Positions 8,239 to 17,115 are shown, counted from the stretch's first letter. The stretch: 64,000 nt of DNA from JADLBR01 sp964651705 (GCA_964651705.1 CAZYWZ010000012.1:23206-87205); one strand, 5' to 3'. Notes: generated by a model not told the origin, from the sequence alone. Numbers and translations: made by a program.

Positions 8239-9546
8239 CTACGCGGCCGCGGCCCCCAGGCGACGCAGCACCCGCTCTTTGCCGAGGACCTCCAGCATGT
8301 GGAACAGGGAGGGGCCCGCCGTAGAGCCCGAAACGGCAGCGCGGCAGGGATGGATGAAGGCCGCGGCCTTCTGGCCGGTCTGCGCCGCCAGCGCCCGGAC
8401 GGCGGCCTCCGTGGCCTCCGCAGAAAACGCCTCCAGCGGCTCCAGCGCGCTCACGAGCCGGCGGATGTTCTCCCGGCTGGCGGGCTCCGCGAGGCGGGCG
8501 GCGGCGTCTGGTTCCACCGGATAGTCGTCGCGAAAGAAGTACGTCGTCCTGCCGGGCAGCTCGTCGATGCGTTGGATCTTTTCGCAAAAGAGGGCGATGA
8601 CCGCGTCGAGGCGCGCCGGGTCGATGCCCTCCGGGATGAGGCCCGCGGCGGCGAGGGCCGGCATGGCGAGGGCCCGGACATCGGGGGGAGGCATGGCGCG
8701 CAGATACTGGCCATTCATCCACACGAGCTTCTTGAGGTCGAAGCGGGCGTTGGCGCGATTGATGTTCCCCAGCTCGAATAGGCGGACCACCTCGCCGATG
8801 GCCAAGATCTCCCGATCATCCTTGGGCGACCACCCCAGCAGGCAGAGGTAGTTGCGGACGGCGTCCGGTATGAAGGCGGCGCGGATGTACTCCCCGATGG
8901 TGGCGCCCTCGTCGCGCTTGCTCATCTTGGATCCGTCGGGGTTGAGGATCAGGGGGATGTGCGCGTAAGCCGGCGCGGGCGCGCCGAATGCCTCGAGCAG
9001 CGCCAAATGCTTCGGCGTGTTGGACAGGTGGTCCTCGCCGCGGATGACATGGGTGATGCCCATCTCGATGTCGTCGACCACGTTGACGAGGTGAAACACG
9101 GGGGAGCCGTCCGAGCGCCGGATGACGATATCGGGTTCGTCCGCGCGGTCGAAGCGCACATCGCCGCAGATGAGATCGCGGACGACGCAGGGCGTCTTGG
9201 GCATGCGGAACCGGACGGCACCGTCGGCCTCGTAGGCGGCGCCCGACGCGAGCAGCCTCTCGACGTACCTCGCGTAGATGGCGGTCCGCTCTGATTGGAA
9301 ATAGGGGCCGCATCCCCCGCCGGCCTCCGGGCCCTCGTCCCAGTCCAGCCCCAGCCAGCGCAGCCCGTCGAGGATGATCGCGACGGCCTCCGCCGTGCTC
9401 CTCGCGCGGTCGGTGTCCTCGATCCGCAGGATGAATTTGCCGCCGGTGTGGCGGGCGAACAGCCAATTGAACAGGGCGGTGCGGGCGCCGCCCACGTGCA
9501 GCATTCCCGTGGGGGAGGGTGCGAAACGGACGCGGATGTCGGGCAT
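8239..9546 (-). CDS. gltX: Glutamyl-tRNA synthetase
   Basis: This is a class I aminoacyl-tRNA synthetase charging tRNA-Glu. The N-terminus RFAPSPTGMLHVGGARTALF carries the HIGH-type motif. KMSKRDEG, the KMSKS loop, follows in the second third. At 435 residues it is shorter than the usual 460-490, the difference lying in the C-terminal anticodon-binding domain. That suggests a compact GltX or GltX2-like form; I see no second gltX here. The start is the ATG of MPDIRVRFAP. It is transcribed away from the ydbH-like gene with ~100 bases between them. Confidence 0.95.
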   Translation of the reverse strand: MPDIRVRFAPSPTGMLHVGGARTALFNWLFARHTGGKFILRIEDTDRARSTAEAVAIILDGLRWLGLDWDEGPEAGGGCGPYFQSERTAIYARYVERLLASGAAYEADGAVRFRMPKTPCVVRDLICGDVRFDRADEPDIVIRRSDGSPVFHLVNVVDDIEMGITHVIRGEDHLSNTPKHLALLEAFGAPAPAYAHIPLILNPDGSKMSKRDEGATIGEYIRAAFIPDAVRNYLCLLGWSPKDDREILAIGEVVRLFELGNINRANARFDLKKLVWMNGQYLRAMPPPDVRALAMPALAAAGLIPEGIDPARLDAVIALFCEKIQRIDELPGRTTYFFRDDYPVEPDAAARLAEPASRENIRRLVSALEPLEAFSAEATEAAVRALAAQTGQKAAAFIHPCRAAVSGSTAGPSLFHMLEVLGKERVLRRLGAAAA

Positions 9547-9645
9547 GACGCGACACTATGGCATAGGGGGCAGGGATGGTAACGTTTTTTGCGGGGCGCC
9601 TCCGGTCGCTTGCGCATCTCGGGCGAGCGGGTAGACCTGTGGGCG

Positions 9646-12015
9646 ATGGAAGTGCCGCCCCAGGCCGAAGGCGAGAACCCGGCTGGCGAAGCGCCGCCCG
9701 GGCCCGCCCGCAAACGGCGCCGCCGCTGGCCCATCGTCGTGCTGGCGCTGGTTGGGCTCGGGATCTCCCTGCTGGGCGCCGCCGCGTGGGTGGTGGTGTA
9801 TCGGCCGATATGGGTATTGCGCCCCGTGCTGGGCGCGGCGGGGGGCGACCTGCGTGCCGAGATCGAAGCGGCGCGGTGGCGCTCGCCATCGGAGTTGGAG
9901 CTCGTCGGCCTGTCGGTTGGAGGCAGCAACCGGGTGGGCATGGCGAGCGTCGGGTTCGACTGGCGGGAGCTGGTTGGACTGGAGTCGCCCGAGGGCGTTC
10001 GTGAGACCCTGCGACTGAGCGGCATCACCGTCGATGGGCTGGGTAACATCGGTTCCGCCCGCCTGGACTTGGATCTGGGTGTCGCCGTGGCGGCGGTGAT
10101 GCGTCGCGAAGGGTCGCGCGCCGGGGGAGCCAGCCCGGCCGAGTTGGTCTTGCACGATGTCAGCGCGGGTGCCACGGGGAGCGTGAGTTCCGTCCGCTTT
10201 CGCTTCGATCTGGGGCAGGCGATGGCGGCCGCGACGGATCCCGCCTGGCGACCGGGGGCGGGCGCGCCCACCGCCGAGATCGCGATATCCGGGGCCAATC
10301 TGGCTTCCACCGGGCGCCTCGACGCCGCGGCGATCCAGTTCGATCTCGGGTCGGCCATCGCCGTGGCGATGGGACGCACGAATTGGGCCGGGGAAGCTGT
10401 GGCACCACCGGCCGACGTGCGGCTCAGCGGGCTGTCGCTCCTGCCCACCGGGCGCGTGGGGACGGTGAGCGGCAGGCTGGATATCCCGGCAGCCATTGCG
10501 GCGGCCCTTCGGCCCGACGAGGGCGGCCCGCCGGCCGATGGCACGAACCTGACGGAGTTCGTTGTCTCTGGCATCTCGCTCGGCGAGTATGGCAGCGTCG
10601 ATGCGGTCCGCGCCCGACTCGACCTTCCCGCCGCGGTGCGCTCGATCCTGCGCGGGATCCGGGCGGGCGCGCAGCCGGAGCTGGCGATACGCGAGATCGT
10701 GGTGGATCGCCCGCACCTGTCGATCGCGCGGGAGGAGATCCTGGACATCCAGCAGCGCAGCGCGGACCGGGAGGCCCCGAAGCCGGGCGGGCCGCTCGTC
10801 GAGATCGGCCGCGTCGAGGTGAACGAGGGATTGCTGCAGGTCAAGAATCTGGGCTCGGGCATACCGCCGCTGCCCATCCCCATCGATCAGGTGATCTCCA
10901 ACGTGGTCTTTGGCGCCTCTCGGGATCACCCCGCGGCCCAGAGGATCCTCACGATCCATGTCCGCGACTGGACCCTGCGCTCGCCCTACGACGCCCTGGC
11001 GACCGTGCTCCGCCTCGAGAGAATCGACATCTCATTTTCGGTCGCGGGTCTGCTCGAGAACCGCCTCGAGTCGATCGAATTCGTCGGGCCCATCATCTTC
11101 CTCGGGCAGGATCTTTTCTGGTTCTCGGAACTCCTCCAGAGGGAGGCCGCCAACCTGCCCCCCGGAAAGCCGTGGACGGTGGGAAATTTCAGCATCCGCG
11201 GCGGGCGCGTCATCGTGGCGACGCAGGGCGAGGAGGAGCTGGAGCTGCCGCTGGTCTTCGCGTCCGAGCAGCGCGACATGCGGGTCGGCGCCCTTCAGGA
11301 CATGCACCTCAGCGCCGCGATCGAGGTCGTCCCGGTGTCGCTGGATTATCGCGAGCGGTACGGCATCGCGGTCGACAACCTCCGGGGCAAGCTCGAGTTC
11401 GCCCTCCCCAGGACCCAAGAGGGCGCCAACAACGTGGTGAACACGCTGAAGGCCGACCGCATCGCCTGGAAGGATCTCTCCTCGAGCAACGTGTGGGTGT
11501 CGGTGACGTTCGATGTCAAAGGCGTCTACGGGCAATTCGGCGGCGAGGGGTACGGGGGCTACGTCAACGGCGACGCCACCGTCCTGTTCGAGGACGCGCG
11601 GGAGTGGGTGGGGTCCATCGCGGCGACGGGGGTCGATCTCGGGGCCGCCGCGGCGGACGTCATCCCCGAGCAGGTCCGCCTGACGGGCCGCGGCAGCGGG
11701 ACCGTCGTCGTGCGCGGACAGGAGCGGGTCATCCGGGAATGCACCGGCAAGTTCGGGCTCCTGGACCGGGGGCGGCTGGAGGTCGTCGCCCTCGACGAGC
11801 TGCTGGGAAGAATTCCGGCCGAATGGGACGTGACCCGGAAGGATCTCGCCGAGATTGTGCTCAACGCCTTTCGCACCTACCATTACACGAGCGGCGAGGC
11901 GAATTTTTCGTACAAGCCGCCCCTCAGTTTTCTCCGGGCGAATTTTCGCGGCGAGGAGGGAAAGAGGGACATCGACGTGAGCTACAGACATGACCTGGAA
12001 ACGCAGACCGATTGA
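9646..12015 (+). CDS. YdbH-like AsmA-family protein (outer-membrane lipid transport)
   Basis: The start is the ATG at 9646 (MEVPPQAEGE), giving 789 residues. A basic stretch (ARKRRRR) precedes one N-terminal transmembrane helix (~30-52), so most of the chain is periplasmic. Residues ~70-370 are short beta-rich repeats of the type V-x-R-x-DL-x-x-A (for example RLDLPAAVRSIL), resembling AsmA/TamB-like bridge proteins. The C-terminal third resembles the YdbH region (PF11739). The assignment rests strongly on the overlapping downstream gene, whose product combines YnbE and YdbL. In E. coli YdbH, YnbE and YdbL work together in phospholipid transport to the outer membrane, redundantly with TamB and YhdP. 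Confidence 0.75.
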   Translation: MEVPPQAEGENPAGEAPPGPARKRRRRWPIVVLALVGLGISLLGAAAWVVVYRPIWVLRPVLGAAGGDLRAEIEAARWRSPSELELVGLSVGGSNRVGMASVGFDWRELVGLESPEGVRETLRLSGITVDGLGNIGSARLDLDLGVAVAAVMRREGSRAGGASPAELVLHDVSAGATGSVSSVRFRFDLGQAMAAATDPAWRPGAGAPTAEIAISGANLASTGRLDAAAIQFDLGSAIAVAMGRTNWAGEAVAPPADVRLSGLSLLPTGRVGTVSGRLDIPAAIAAALRPDEGGPPADGTNLTEFVVSGISLGEYGSVDAVRARLDLPAAVRSILRGIRAGAQPELAIREIVVDRPHLSIAREEILDIQQRSADREAPKPGGPLVEIGRVEVNEGLLQVKNLGSGIPPLPIPIDQVISNVVFGASRDHPAAQRILTIHVRDWTLRSPYDALATVLRLERIDISFSVAGLLENRLESIEFVGPIIFLGQDLFWFSELLQREAANLPPGKPWTVGNFSIRGGRVIVATQGEEELELPLVFASEQRDMRVGALQDMHLSAAIEVVPVSLDYRERYGIAVDNLRGKLEFALPRTQEGANNVVNTLKADRIAWKDLSSSNVWVSVTFDVKGVYGQFGGEGYGGYVNGDATVLFEDAREWVGSIAATGVDLGAAAADVIPEQVRLTGRGSGTVVVRGQERVIRECTGKFGLLDRGRLEVVALDELLGRIPAEWDVTRKDLAEIVLNAFRTYHYTSGEANFSYKPPLSFLRANFRGEEGKRDIDVSYRHDLETQTD

Positions 12016-12481
12016 CCTTGCCGCGCCGGCCCTGGCGGGCTCCCTGCTTGTCGCCTCGTGCGCCCTGCCGCCGGTGCGCCTCGAGACGCCGGAGCCGATG
12101 AAGATCGACGTGAGCGTCAAGGTGGAGATCTCCCCGATCAAGAAGGAGTCCGGCGAGGCCGAGGGGCCCGTGGGGACAACCCGCCGCACGCGGATGGAGG
12201 AGATCCAGAACCTCAAGAACAACCGCATCGTCGGGGAAGATCAGAGAGGGTATCTGGCCCTGCGGGATGTCCCGCCGGCATGGAAGGAGCACGCGGCCTA
12301 CATCAAAGAGGTGATCGCCGCGGAGAACAACGACCGGCAGCTGATGTACAGCACCAGGGCCCGCGACCAGAAGAAGTCGCTCGATGAGATCGAGGCGCTC
12401 TTCGCCGAACAGTGGCGGGGTAAATCCTTCCGGGGCGAATGGATCCAGACGCCCGATGGGCAGTGGCAGCAGAAGAAGTGA
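11990..12481 (+). CDS. YnbE-YdbL fusion lipoprotein
   Basis: The product has 163 residues. A lipobox (LLVASC, Cys24) ends the signal peptide, so the mature protein is a lipoprotein. Residues ~28-45 (VRLETPEPMKIDVSVKVEI) match the small outer-membrane lipoprotein YnbE (RIEVAAPKEPITINMNVKIE as I recall it). Residues ~72-163 match YdbL/DUF1318: NNRIVGEDQRGYL, the central helix, and GEWIQTPDGQWQQK at the end. In enterobacteria these are separate genes next to ydbH. Here they are one frame overlapping the ydbH-like gene by 26 bases, which implies translational coupling. The fused form would tether the YdbL-type chaperone to the membrane beside its partner. Confidence 0.78.
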   Translation: MTWKRRPIDLAAPALAGSLLVASCALPPVRLETPEPMKIDVSVKVEISPIKKESGEAEGPVGTTRRTRMEEIQNLKNNRIVGEDQRGYLALRDVPPAWKEHAAYIKEVIAAENNDRQLMYSTRARDQKKSLDEIEALFAEQWRGKSFRGEWIQTPDGQWQQKK

Positions 12482-12487
12482 CCCGGT

Positions 12488-13171
12488 TCAGACCCGGATC
12501 GTCTCGCCGATCTTCGGCAACAGCAGCTCGACACCCGCCGCCCGGAACGCCGCGCGCGCGGCGCCCTTGTCGATCTGGATCGGCGGGAAGGTGTCGTAGT
12601 GTACGCCCACGGCCCTCTTGGCGCCCACCCATTGTGCCGCCCGGGCCGCGTCGGCCGCGCCCATCGTGAAATTGTCCCCGATCGGGAGCACGGCCAGATC
12701 GGGCTTGTGCATCTCACCGATGAGCTTCATGTCCAGGGTCAGGGCCGTGTCGCCCGCGTAGTAGAAGGCGCCGTCCCGGGTCTCGACCACGAAGCCGCAG
12801 GGGTTTCCCGCATAGGAGCCGTCCGGGAAGCTCGAGGAGTGGATGGCGGCCACCAACTTGACGCGCCCGAAGTCGAAGGCCTTGGCCCCCCCGTGGTTCA
12901 TCGGGTGGGCGCTCGCGACACCCTGCCCCTGTAGCCAGACGACCACCTCGTAGGTCGAGATCACGGTGGCCCCGCTCCGGCCCGCGATCGCCGCCGCATC
13001 CGCCAGGTGATCCGCGTGGCCGTGGCTCACCAGGATGAAATCCGGCCGGACGCCGGAAACATCGATGCCCTTCGCCAGCTCATTCGGGGTGATGAACGGG
13101 TCGAACAGCAGCGTCTTCCCGCCCGCCCGCACCGAAAAACACGAATGCCCATAATACGTCAGATCCATCAT
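12488..13171 (-). CDS. UPF0173/UlaG-like metal-dependent hydrolase (metallo-beta-lactamase fold)
   Basis: The product has 227 residues. The start is the first of two adjacent ATGs and has a strong AAGGAGG site five bases upstream. It opens with LTYYGHSCF and carries the metal-binding SHGHADHL motif near residue 50. A later AIHSSSFPDG supplies a ligand His, and YYAGDTAL the bridging Asp. This pattern fits the UPF0173 branch of the beta-lactamase superfamily, cytoplasmic hydrolases of undefined substrate. It is convergent with the YnbE-YdbL gene, with only six bases between the two stop codons. Confidence 0.88.
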   Translation of the reverse strand: MMDLTYYGHSCFSVRAGGKTLLFDPFITPNELAKGIDVSGVRPDFILVSHGHADHLADAAAIAGRSGATVISTYEVVVWLQGQGVASAHPMNHGGAKAFDFGRVKLVAAIHSSSFPDGSYAGNPCGFVVETRDGAFYYAGDTALTLDMKLIGEMHKPDLAVLPIGDNFTMGAADAARAAQWVGAKRAVGVHYDTFPPIQIDKGAARAAFRAAGVELLLPKIGETIRV

Positions 13172-13228
13172 GGCGCCCTCCTTCGTGCCCCCATTGTGGG
13201 AAGCCCCGTCGCAAAGACAAGCCGCAAC

Positions 13229-13260
13229 CAAAAAAAGAGGGCCGCGCTCGCGCGCGGCCC
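13229..13260 (-). terminator. Rho-independent terminator downstream of the small heat-shock gene
   Basis: On the minus strand a perfect nine-base stem (GGGCCGCGC / GCGCGGCCC) with a four-base loop is followed directly by a T-rich run (TCTTTTTTT, 13238 down to 13230). It lies ~25 bases past the stop of the hsp20-family gene and before the hydrolase start, so it should separate the two transcripts. Confidence 0.85.
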
Positions 13261-13285
13261 AAGCCATTGGCAGGCGGTCTCCCGA

Positions 13286-13687
13286 TCACCCCACGGTGAT
13301 CGTCCGGGCGCGGGCCTCCTCGCGCTTGTGCAACCGCACGCGCAGGACTCCCAGCTCGAGCCTCGCCTCGACACGCCCCGGATCCGCGGTCTCCGGAAGA
13401 CGCACCGCCGTGCGAAGCACCGCCGCGCCCTCCCCGGTCCCCGGATTCTCCCAGAACTGCCGACGCGCCGACACCTTCATCAGGCCGTCCTCGACCTTCA
13501 GCTCGATGCCCTCGCGCGCCACGCCAGGCAGATCGAATTGAAACTCGATCGCCTCGGCTGTCTCGCGCCAGCGCCCGGGGATCGCCGCACCCCCGCTGGC
13601 CCAGAACGAGTCCTCAAACTCCTCGAGCCAGCCCAACGGATCCAGCCCATCAACCAATGACCTCGGTGTGTCCAATGCCAGTTTCAT
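13286..13687 (-). CDS. Hsp20/alpha-crystallin family small heat-shock protein
   Basis: The 133-residue cytoplasmic holdase has an alpha-crystallin domain from ~residue 40 to 125: EFQFDLPGVAREGIELKVED, then the conserved strand ending LELGVLRVRLHKRE. The usual C-terminal I-x-I/V anchor appears as ITV just before the end. The start has an AAAGGAAG site. Upstream there is a short inverted repeat (AGAGT-TC-ACTCT at 13708-13719) that could be a regulatory site but is not a CIRCE element. Confidence 0.9.
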   Translation of the reverse strand: MKLALDTPRSLVDGLDPLGWLEEFEDSFWASGGAAIPGRWRETAEAIEFQFDLPGVAREGIELKVEDGLMKVSARRQFWENPGTGEGAAVLRTAVRLPETADPGRVEARLELGVLRVRLHKREEARARTITVG

Positions 13688-13858
13688 ATCGCTGCTTCCT
13701 TTCTGTTAGAGTTCACTCTCGTTCCAATGCCAGACGCCAAAGCAAATCTCATGCCGGGGCAAAAAGCATCACAACAGGTTGATAATAAAATGGTTAACGA
13801 AAAAATCGGCCTCCGCCAAACACCACCTAAATGAGATATTCTGTCCCTCACAAGGAAA

Positions 13859-13879
13859 GCGCCATGGTTATAATGGCGC
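13859..13879. promoter_or_regulatory. Seven-base perfect inverted repeat spanning a TATAAT
   Basis: GCGCCAT and ATGGCGC flank GGTTATA, so a TATAAT (13869-13874) lies across the loop and the right arm. It is in the ~400-base region between the divergent hsp20 and ATP-grasp genes. A protein binding here would cover the -10 of a plus-strand promoter, but no good -35 is visible. The rest of that region holds the repeat at 13956-14018 and an AT-rich stretch (13775-13850) with no gene. Confidence 0.35.
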
Positions 13880-13955
13880 ATGCGCCAAATTGTTTCTTGC
13901 ATGATCGGGGGCGGTGCCGTAGCGCTGCGAGCGGGCACCACCGGGGCGGAAAATG

Positions 13956-14018
13956 GTAGGCTGCGCCTTGGCGCACGCTGCCGAATCCACCGTCCGCGTG
14001 CGCCAAGGCGCAGCCTAC
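13956..14018. repeat. GTAGGCTGCGCCTTGGCGCA repeat family, copy 1 (reverse orientation)
   Basis: A perfect 23-base inverted repeat (arms 13956-13978 and 13996-14018) with a 17-base spacer. The flanks continue the match to the copies at 27724-27786 and 34864-34926. Read on the minus strand, the leader GACTCGAAACTTGGGTCGCGAT and tail TTTTCCGCCCCGGTGGTGC are both present, so the whole mobile unit is about 110-130 bases. Confidence 0.9.
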
Positions 14019-14093
14019 ATCGCGACCCAAGTTTCGAGTCAGCCCGCGGCCGGCTTGACCGCCGGGGCGCGGGATGATTGATTGCGGCCACCC

Positions 14094-15080
14094 ATGAAGA
14101 TATTCCTGCCCGGTGCCGGTGCCCGGATGATCCCGCCGCTCAAGGCCGTCCCCGGTGTGGGGGAGGTGATCGTCTCGACCAACGACCCTTGGGGGGCGGG
14201 CGTCTTTCTGGCGGATCGGGCCTACCCGTTGCCGGCGTTCGAGGAACCGGGATGCGCGGAGGGGGTGCTCGCGATCTATGATCGGGAACGTTTCGACGCC
14301 TGCCTGCCGGTGCTGGATTCCGCGGTCCTGTTTTTCGCGCGTCATCGGGACCGTTTCCGGGACGCGCCCTTTCGGCTGGGCATGGCGGAGCCGGACGTCA
14401 TCGAGATGGCCTGTGACAAGGTGCGCATGGTCGAGTTTCTCGCGGGCTGCGGGTTGCCGGTGCCGCCGACGTGGACGTTCGCGGAATATCTCGCCGGGCC
14501 CGGGTGTCGGCCGCCGTGTTTTCTGAAGCCGCGCTTCCCCGAGGATCGGGATTTCGGGCGCGCGGTCTATGTCCGGCTCGAGGATGAGACCGACGTGGGA
14601 TATTGGGCCAAGAAATTGGCCGGCGGCCTGGACCGGCACGTGGTGCAGCCCGTGCTGGAGGGCCAGGAGTTCAACATCAACTTCTTCTGTGACGCGTCGG
14701 GCGAGGTGCGATCCATCGTCACGATACGGGTGATCGAAAACACGCCCGGGGGCGCCATCCTCAGGGGAGAGATCGTGCGCGATGCGCGTTTTTCTGGGTT
14801 CGTCCGATCGCTGGCGGGGGCCGTTCGCCTGTGGGGCGCGAACCAGCTCCAATCGATCGTGTCGCCCGAGGGCGAGATCTCTTTCGTCGAGATCAACGTG
14901 CGCCTGAGCGGCAGCAGCCCTTTCGTGTCGGCGGCGGGCGCGGATGAGTTCGCCAACACGGTGCGCCTGTTGCGTGGGGAGCCGGTCTCTTTCCCGGGAC
15001 GGGTGCGGCCCCTGCGACAGACCCGGTGGGACCACCTTCAATTTTTTGAAGGGGAGCCTATCGGTCCGGCCCGCCCCTGA
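14094..15080 (+). CDS. ATP-grasp carboligase-like protein
   Basis: The product has 328 residues from the ATG at 14094 (MKIFLPGAGARMIPPLKAVP); a TTG twelve bases earlier is less likely. The N-terminal Rossmann-like preATP-grasp region (~1-95) is followed by CDKVRMVEFLAGCGLPVP, the entry helix of CarB/PylC-like ATP-grasp enzymes. A central lysine-bearing strand (CFLKPRF) and the metal-binding FVEINVRLSGSSPF (~275-288, E and N ligands) complete the fold. Such enzymes ligate a carboxylate to an amine or thiol using ATP; the substrate is not predictable. The 3' end overlaps convergent holA by 23 bases. Confidence 0.82.
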   Translation: MKIFLPGAGARMIPPLKAVPGVGEVIVSTNDPWGAGVFLADRAYPLPAFEEPGCAEGVLAIYDRERFDACLPVLDSAVLFFARHRDRFRDAPFRLGMAEPDVIEMACDKVRMVEFLAGCGLPVPPTWTFAEYLAGPGCRPPCFLKPRFPEDRDFGRAVYVRLEDETDVGYWAKKLAGGLDRHVVQPVLEGQEFNINFFCDASGEVRSIVTIRVIENTPGGAILRGEIVRDARFSGFVRSLAGAVRLWGANQLQSIVSPEGEISFVEINVRLSGSSPFVSAAGADEFANTVRLLRGEPVSFPGRVRPLRQTRWDHLQFFEGEPIGPARP

Positions 15081-16224
15081 GGGCGGGGGATGGTGGCGCA
15101 CCGGAGGCGCGAGATCCGGGGCGCGGGCCGCGGGTCTTCTGTGAGGCGAGTTCCGCGGTCTTGATGCAGAGCATTTCCATGGCGCGGAAATCGGTCAGCC
15201 CGGTGCGGAACATGGCGAGGTAGGCGTCGTAGACGAGGTCCAGGAACTGGAGCCAGTGCCCCATGGGATGGGCGGCGGCCTGCTCGCCGACGCGACGGAT
15301 GCGAAAGTCCGCGGGCATCTTGCCTCCCTTGCCGCGCACCAGGATCGCCTCGGCTTCCGGGGCGAGGGAGGCGCCGTAGCCGGAGAGAGACAGCCAGCCG
15401 CGATCCAGCAAGAGGCGGCACTGCACCAGCAGGCGGGCGTGGCTGGCGAGGGCCGCGATCAGGCCGACGGGATTCTCGCGCTGAAATTCGAGCTGCCGCA
15501 GCAGGCGCAGGGCCCGGCCGATGTCGGCGCAGACCACGGCATCGCACCAGTCCCAGTGGCTCTCCGAGCGGGACGGGGTCACGACCTCGTCCACATCCGC
15601 GACAGAGACCTTCGGGGCATCGCCGGCATACAGGCTGGCCTTCTCGGCCTCGACCCGCAACAGCCACGGGTCGCCGCCGCACAGGGCGGCGAGCCGCGCG
15701 ACCGCGGCCGGCTCGGGCGATTTTCCGGTGGCGCGAAAGGCCTCGGCGGCCATCTCTTCCAGTGAGACCTTGCCCCTGCGACCTCCCGATGCGGGGAGGT
15801 CGAAGAGGCGGACCTCCCCGGCGGCCTGCAGGGCCTTGAAGAAGGCTCGCCTGCGGTCGAGCCCCGGGGCCGACACCAACAGGCGGATGCCGTCGGGGAT
15901 GCCGCGGCCGATGGCTTCCGCGAGGCGATCCAGGATCTCGTAGGCGGCCGCCCCGCGGCCCGTTTCCTCGTCGACGGGGGCGGTGAGGTTCTTGAACCAG
16001 ACGAGCTTTTCCTTGGCGAGGAAGGGTGGGGTGTCGAGGGCCTCGATGACGCGACGGACGGCGTCCGCCATCTGGTCGGGGCCATCGACCCACCCGTCGA
16101 TGATCTCCAGGCCCCACTCGCCTCCGGGGGACAGCGCCTTGGCCAAGGCCGCGGCCTCCCGCTTGACCGCGAGATCATCCGATCCGGTCACGACGCAGAT
16201 CTTGGCCTCGGTGGGCTTCGCCAT
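15058..16224 (-). CDS. holA: DNA polymerase III delta subunit
   Basis: The delta subunit opens the beta sliding clamp and is part of the clamp-loader complex. The start is the ATG of MAKPTEAKICVVTGSDD, preceded by AAGGGAAG; an ATG 18 bases earlier is possible. The N-terminal AAA+-like domain (GSDDLAVKREAAALAKAL, later EKLVWFKNL), the LCGGDPWLLRVEAEKASLY helix of domain II and the C-terminal collar domain are recognisable. Length (388) is near the family's usual ~340-350 plus a Pro/Gly-rich tail. The minus-strand 3' end overlaps the ATP-grasp gene. Confidence 0.85.
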   Translation of the reverse strand: MAKPTEAKICVVTGSDDLAVKREAAALAKALSPGGEWGLEIIDGWVDGPDQMADAVRRVIEALDTPPFLAKEKLVWFKNLTAPVDEETGRGAAAYEILDRLAEAIGRGIPDGIRLLVSAPGLDRRRAFFKALQAAGEVRLFDLPASGGRRGKVSLEEMAAEAFRATGKSPEPAAVARLAALCGGDPWLLRVEAEKASLYAGDAPKVSVADVDEVVTPSRSESHWDWCDAVVCADIGRALRLLRQLEFQRENPVGLIAALASHARLLVQCRLLLDRGWLSLSGYGASLAPEAEAILVRGKGGKMPADFRIRRVGEQAAAHPMGHWLQFLDLVYDAYLAMFRTGLTDFRAMEMLCIKTAELASQKTRGPRPGSRASGAPPSPALRGGPDR

Positions 16225-16311
16225 CGGCTTCCCTTGAACCATGCGCGCCCAGCCGTGGCCAGCCTGAAATTCTTGCCCAACCCAAACCCTGGGCGACCCG
16301 TGCGGCGGCCC

Positions 16312-16585
16312 GTGGCGCGAGAGGGATTTCGCGCCCTACATCCCCAGGCATCGGGCTCCGGGGCGCTCCCAAATCCTCGCGTAAGGATCGCTCCCCGAGT
16401 GACGTGCCCTCAACGAACCGTATAGGACACAGGCACGTCACCGTGCCAAGTTTTGTAGGGCGCGGATTCCTATCCGCGCCACGCACGGTCCTGCCGGTTG
16501 CCCGTGGCGCGAAAGGGATTTCGCGCCCTACATTCCCAAGTGTTGCGCCTCCGGGTAGTGCCTTACGCGAGGATTTGGGGCGCTC
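16312..16585. repeat. Composite of GGCGCGGATTCC / GGCGCGAAAGGGAT palindromes with a long outer inverted repeat
   Basis: The ~400-base region between holA and the HIT gene is all repeat. A half unit lies at 16312-16339 and a full unit at 16455-16531. The full unit has hairpin GGCGCGGAT-TCCT-ATCCGCGCC, then GGCGCGAAAGGGATTTCGCGCC, bounded by GTAGG and CCTAC. CGCTCCCAAATCCTCGCGTAAGG (16364-16386, quoted as two overlapping halves in the other orientation at 16561-16583) forms an outer inverted repeat. A shorter ACGTGCC/GGCACGT pair lies at ~16400-16440. No gene is visible. Confidence 0.8.
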
Positions 16586-16629
16586 CGAGGCCCTTGCGAC
16601 CCGATCCCATAAGCTGCTAGAGTTCCGGC

Positions 16630-17115
16630 ATGGAGATCCTCCACGCACCTTGGCGCGCGCGCTATCTGGAAGACGATTCCGAGCGATCCCCGACCGTGTT
16701 TGCCGACATCATCCAGTCGGCGGATGACGAGGCGAACCGCGTGCTGGTGCGGCGCAAGTCGTGCCTCGCGGTATTGAACAAGTTTCCCTACAGCACGGGC
16801 CACACGCTGATCGTCCCGTACAAGTGCACGTCGCGGTTCGAGGATCTCAACGAGGCGGAACTCGCCGAGGTGATGGCCCTGAGCCAGGAACTGGTCCGCG
16901 TGCTGCGGGAGGAATTCCGCGCCGAGGCATTCAACATCGGCTTCAACTTGGGAACGGCGGCCGGGGCGGGGATCGCCGACCACATCCATCTGCACGTGGT
17001 GCCGCGGTGGTCTGGCGACCACAATTTCATGACCGTGCTGGCGGCGACCCGGGTCCATCCGGGCGAGTTGCCCGTGGTCTGGGCGCGGATGCGCGCGCAC
17101 TTCGCGGCGGCATAG
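16630..17115 (+). CDS. HIT-family nucleotide hydrolase (Ap4A phosphorylase/galT-like branch)
   Basis: The product has 161 residues. It contains the histidine triad HIHLHVV at residues 118-124, and upstream NIGFNLGTAAGAGIADH, the helix and loop that hold the nucleotide. NKFPYSTGHTLIVPYK is the family's second conserved strand pair. It probably hydrolyses or phosphorolyses dinucleoside polyphosphates or AMP adducts in the cytoplasm. The gene follows directly on the repeat cluster; no ribosome-binding site stands out. Confidence 0.9.
   Translation: MEILHAPWRARYLEDDSERSPTVFADIIQSADDEANRVLVRRKSCLAVLNKFPYSTGHTLIVPYKCTSRFEDLNEAELAEVMALSQELVRVLREEFRAEAFNIGFNLGTAAGAGIADHIHLHVVPRWSGDHNFMTVLAATRVHPGELPVVWARMRAHFAAA

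Noticed and set aside
8949..10959. Two long minus-strand frames across gltX and the ydbH-like gene
   Set aside because: Low-complexity Arg/Ala/Ser/Pro-rich translations in shifted frames of confirmed genes.
13700..13730. Possible CIRCE element upstream of the hsp20-family gene
   Set aside because: The inverted repeat AGAGT-TC-ACTCT has the wrong arms and spacing for TTAGCACTC-N9-GAGTGCTAA.
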